This document shows, piece after piece, positions 61,398 to 64,000 of a DNA stretch of 64,000 nucleotides. This DNA is from CAVUCH01 sp963697705. Lineage in GTDB: Bacteria; Acidobacteriota; Vicinamibacteria; Vicinamibacterales; JAENWD01. Below the pieces are notes generated by a model, which was not told the origin of the DNA, made no database searches, and worked only from the letters and a program-made list of their open reading frames with translations. A program made the translations under genes and the position numbers. Position 1 is the stretch's first letter. Each line of letters starts with the position of its first letter. The DNA lies in contig CAVOPA010000003.1 in assembly GCA_963697705.1 (NCBI GenBank), forward strand, positions 186,001 to 250,000, in the 5' to 3' direction.

Positions 61398-62388
61398 GCG
61401 CGCCTACGCACGCGCCGGTCTGCTCGGCAATCCCTCCGACGGCTATCACGGCAAGACGCTCGCGTTCAGCGTGCGCAACTTCTGGGCGGAGGTGGTCCTC
61501 TACGAGTGGGACACGGTCGAGATCGTGCTCGCCGAAGACGACCGCGCGCGCTTCACGAGCGTGCAGGACCTGGCGAGAGACGTGCGGCTGCACGGCTACT
61601 ACGGCGGCATTCGTCTCATCAAGGCCACGATCAAGCGCTTCGTCGACTACTGCGAGCAGAGCGGCGTGGCGCTCGATCGCCGCAACTTCTCCGTGCGGCA
61701 CAGCAGCACGATTCCACGGCAGGTCGGGCTGGCCGGCTCGAGCGCCATCATCGTCGCGACCCTCCGCTGCCTGATGGAGTTCTACGACGTCCACATCACG
61801 CTCGATGTGCAGCCCTCGCTCGCACTGTCCGTCGAACGGGACGAGCTGAAGATTGGCGCCGGCCTGCAGGATCGGGTCATCCAGGTGTACGAAGGGCTCG
61901 TCTACATGGACTTCGCAGCATCGGCGGAGCGGATGATCGACGGCTACGCATGCTACGCGTACGAACGGCTCGATCCCGCGCGGTTGCCCACCCTCTACGT
62001 CGCCTACCACGACGCGCTCAGCGAGCCCACCGAGGTGTTTCACAACGACATCCGCGGACGGTTCGATCGGGGTGAGCCGGCCATCGTCACGGCCATGCTC
62101 CGCTTCGCCTCGATCGCGGAACGCGGCCGCACGGCGCTGCTGGCCGGCGACCTCGACGCCCTCGACGAGCTGGTAGACGAGAACTTCGACACCCGGCGGA
62201 GCGTGTTCACCCTGCCGCCCTGGCAGATTGAGATGGTCGAGACGGCGCGCCGGTGCGGCGCCAGCGCCAAGTTCGCAGGCTCCGGCGGCGCAATCGTCGG
62301 CCTGTACCGCGACACCGCGACGCTCGAGCGCCTGCGCGGCGCGCTGTCGGCTATCCACTGCCGGCTGGTTGTTCCAATCGTCGGCTGA
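61381..62388 (+). CDS. GHMP kinase, glucuronokinase-like
   Basis: ATG 61381 lies inside the end of galU. The 335-residue protein has the N-terminal GHMP motif RAGLLGNPSDGYHGKTLA, close to that of plant glucuronokinase. The phosphate-binding loop is VGLAGSSAIIVATLR and the C-terminal motif 3 is SAKFAGSGGAIVGL. Plant glucuronokinase makes glucuronate-1-phosphate, which a UDP-sugar pyrophosphorylase converts to UDP-glucuronate. The overlap with a GalU-type pyrophosphorylase suggests a bacterial version of this salvage route. Other GHMP sugar kinases (galactokinase-like or heptose kinases) remain possible because specificity cannot be read from the motifs alone. Confidence 0.82.
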   Translation: MQIIRKRAYARAGLLGNPSDGYHGKTLAFSVRNFWAEVVLYEWDTVEIVLAEDDRARFTSVQDLARDVRLHGYYGGIRLIKATIKRFVDYCEQSGVALDRRNFSVRHSSTIPRQVGLAGSSAIIVATLRCLMEFYDVHITLDVQPSLALSVERDELKIGAGLQDRVIQVYEGLVYMDFAASAERMIDGYACYAYERLDPARLPTLYVAYHDALSEPTEVFHNDIRGRFDRGEPAIVTAMLRFASIAERGRTALLAGDLDALDELVDENFDTRRSVFTLPPWQIEMVETARRCGASAKFAGSGGAIVGLYRDTATLERLRGALSAIHCRLVVPIVG

Positions 62389-62403
62389 CAAGGCGCGGAT
62401 TGT

Positions 62404-62514
62404 CGGGACGGCCCGCCTGAAGGCGGGCCATCCCGACGCACTGTAGTGCCCGCCTTCAGGCGGGCCGTCCCGACGCACTGTAGTGCCCGCCTTCAGGCGG
62501 GCCGTCCCGACGCA
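62404..62514. repeat. three REP-like palindromes in tandem
   Basis: CGGGACGGCCCGCCTGAAGGCGGGCCATCCCG (first copy, imperfect palindrome) is followed by two direct copies with a 37-bp period of a unit containing TGCCCGCCTTCAGGCGGGCC. They begin 16 bp after the kinase stop and could serve as a transcription end. The core is the same as in the 37.3-37.5 kb cluster. Confidence 0.88.
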
Positions 62515-62628
62515 GAGTCGACGAATCCGGGAACCATGCCGCGGTCCAACTGGCAAGGCACGTGCATAGGTGAAGCCACGGGACACGATGGCAGAAAAAG
62601 CCTGCCTGCTAGACGCGAGAGGTGAGTG

Positions 62629-63099
62629 ATGTTCGCGGCCTTGCTGCGCGGCATCGTGGTCGTGGTGGTGCTGGTCGCCGCGATCGCGTTCTTCCTCGGC
62701 TATCGCTGGAGCGATCTGTCGGCGCCGGGCCGTGACGTGGACCGGCCCGCGATTGGTGCGGCCTCTGGCCGCCCGGACGCATCCGGCGTGCGGGAACGCG
62801 GCGAGCGCACGGGCGAGGCCATGGAGACCACCGCCGAACGTGCCGGGCGCCGTGCGTCGGAAGCGGCCGCGCAGGCGGGCGAACTCCTGTCGGACGCGTC
62901 GCTCACCGCCAAGATCAAATCGAAAATGGCGCTCGACGACCACATCAGCGCCGGCAGCATCGGCGTCAAGACGAAGGACGGCCACGTGACGCTCAGCGGC
63001 GTCGTCGCCAGCGACGACGAGCACCGTCGCGCCGTGGATCTCGCCAGAGACACGAAGGGCGTCGTTTCGGTCGACGACCGGCTCACCGTTCAGCGATAG
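62629..63099 (+). CDS. membrane-anchored BON-domain protein
   Basis: ATG 62629 follows GAGAGGTGAGTG (GTG 62626 is an alternative). An N-terminal helix (GIVVVVVLVAAIAFFLGY) anchors the 156-residue protein. A flexible Arg/Glu/Ala segment leads to a BON domain at about 90-155: LTAKIKSKMALDDHISAGSI, VKTKDGHVTLSGVVASDDEH, GVVSVDDRLTV. BON domains (OsmY-type) bind membranes or stabilise envelopes under stress. No operon partner is evident; REP palindromes lie just upstream. Confidence 0.88.
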   Translation: MFAALLRGIVVVVVLVAAIAFFLGYRWSDLSAPGRDVDRPAIGAASGRPDASGVRERGERTGEAMETTAERAGRRASEAAAQAGELLSDASLTAKIKSKMALDDHISAGSIGVKTKDGHVTLSGVVASDDEHRRAVDLARDTKGVVSVDDRLTVQR

Positions 63100-63204
63100 C
63101 GCTCTCTGCGCCTGGCCCCGCGGGGCCATTCGGCGGGCCCCGCGCACCCCCGGGCCCGCGTCCGGCGAATGCGGCACGCCTCCGCCCGAGTATCATCACC
63201 CTCC

Positions 63205-64000
63205 ATGTCGACAACGTCCCGCCGGGTCCTGCTCGCGTTGCTGCTCCTCGTCACGCCTTGCTTCGTCGCGGGAAGCGGCCCGGCTCGTGCTGCTCGCCTT
63301 CAGGCAGGCCAGTCCGTCTCGAACACGCGTCGATCCGCTGATGAGAACAAAGAGCCCGCGTTCCTGCGCCACCTCCACTGGCGCTCCATCGGACCGTACC
63401 GTGGCGGACGCGTGCTCGCGGTCGAGGGGCACCCGTCGGACGCACAGCGTTTCTATTTCGGCAGCGTCAACGGCGGCGTGTGGGAGACCCGCGATGCCGG
63501 GCGCACCTGGCAGCCGATCTTCGACGGCCAGCCGGTGGGATCGATTGGCGCCCTTGCGCTCGCCCCGTCCGATCCCAGCACGATTTACGTCGGCACCGGC
63601 GAGGCCGACATGCGCTCCGACATCGCGCAGGGCGACGGCCTCTTCAAGTCGATGGACGCCGGCCAGACGTGGCAGCCAGCCGGCCTCGCCCAATCGCAGC
63701 AGATCGCCCGCATCATTGTCGATCCGAGGGATGCGCGGGTCGTGTTCGTCGCGGCGCTCGGCCACCCGTACGCGCCGAATGCCGAGCGAGGCGTATTCCG
63801 TTCGCGCGACGGTGGCGCCACGTGGGCAAAGGTGCTCGGGCCCGACGCAGATACCGGTGCGGTGGACGTCGTCTTCGAGCCCGGGAACCCACGGGTCCTG
63901 TACGCCGCGCTGTGGCAGACCCGGCGCACGCCGTGGAGCGTATACCCGCCGTCGAGCGGCCCCGGCAGCGCGCTCTTCACGTCCACCGACGGCGGCGATC
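63205..64000 (+). CDS. BNR/sortilin-like beta-propeller protein (3'-truncated by window edge)
   Basis: ATG 63205 opens a signal peptide (RVLLALLLLVTPCFVAGSGP) and the frame stays open to the window end (265 residues). The start of the mature part, HLHWRSIGPYRGGRVLAVEG, and repeated Asp-box loops (ETRDAGRTWQP, KSMDAGQTWQP, RSRDGGATWAK) identify the VPS10/sortilin-N or BNR-repeat glycosyl-hydrolase-like family, whose acidobacterial members usually run to 1000 residues or more. The role is unknown; such proteins are exported beta-propellers thought to bind or process polymers. Confidence 0.87.
   Translation, partial: MSTTSRRVLLALLLLVTPCFVAGSGPARAARLQAGQSVSNTRRSADENKEPAFLRHLHWRSIGPYRGGRVLAVEGHPSDAQRFYFGSVNGGVWETRDAGRTWQPIFDGQPVGSIGALALAPSDPSTIYVGTGEADMRSDIAQGDGLFKSMDAGQTWQPAGLAQSQQIARIIVDPRDARVVFVAALGHPYAPNAERGVFRSRDGGATWAKVLGPDADTGAVDVVFEPGNPRVLYAALWQTRRTPWSVYPPSSGPGSALFTSTDGGD

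Noticed and set aside
62404..62514. Possible CRISPR array
   Set aside because: Only three palindromic units; the 37-bp period is a direct repeat without unique spacers, and no cas genes are near.
61102..63177. 691-residue minus-strand frame across galU, the GHMP kinase and the BON gene
   Set aside because: It spans three unrelated genes and REP palindromes; no family resemblance.

Overview
The window is high-GC chromosomal DNA from what is most likely an Acidobacteriota bacterium of the Vicinamibacteria/Luteitalea type. This is inferred from the gene families present: TonB-dependent receptors with an N-terminal carboxypeptidase-regulatory domain, tandem ASPIC/UnbV (CRTAC1) proteins, DUF5107-TPR proteins, a protein kinase with a TolB-like sensor and many exported hydrolases. 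No rRNA, tRNA, CRISPR or phage module was recognised. Several otherwise well-conserved genes change reading frame one or more times (TonB receptor, large TPR protein, GH51, FN3 protein, both M16 peptidases, SDR, GMC oxidoreductase). The most economical reading is uncorrected single-base indels in the assembly, so these genes are annotated across their full extent.

Layout. 1-22.7 kb: the tail of a GH51 arabinofuranosidase, a LacI-type repressor facing a promoter that carries a perfect 16-bp palindromic operator, a TonB-dependent receptor, then a tightly coupled run of TPR, TPR, three CRTAC1 proteins and GH51, followed by a D-aminoacylase-like amidohydrolase and an exported fibronectin-type protein. 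This resembles a polysaccharide-utilisation locus in which TPR and CRTAC1 proteins occupy the place of SusD. 22.6-27.5 kb: a nitric-oxide detoxification island (quinol NO reductase and di-iron RIC/YtfE facing a divergent NorR) with a sigma-54-like promoter and clustered palindromes. 27.7-37.2 kb: an AlkB-like dioxygenase, an M16 peptidase pair, an exported YqgE/AlgH protein, an SDR, an arylamine N-acetyltransferase, an EF-hand protein and a double-VOC protein. 37.5-45.5 kb: a second arabinose-polymer cassette (GH51, GH127, and a divergent DUF5107-TPR protein). 45.6-54.6 kb: a DUF2235 hydrolase, an Old-Yellow-Enzyme-type flavoprotein, a cytochrome c lipoprotein paired with a GMC oxidoreductase, and an ABC-F protein (Uup). 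55.0-64.0 kb: a Ser/Thr kinase, an internally deleted IS5 transposase, a small exported protein, an M48 protease, a GalU-like pyrophosphorylase overlapping a glucuronokinase-like GHMP kinase, a BON protein and the start of a BNR/sortilin-like protein.

Two non-coding repeat classes stand out. One is a set of degenerate tandem arrays that all have a 7-bp period but each use a different heptamer; they lie mostly next to gene 3' ends and in none of the divergent promoter regions. The other is a dispersed REP-like palindrome with core GCCCGCCTTCAGGCGGGC, occurring in clusters and next to a truncated SnoaL-like gene remnant.
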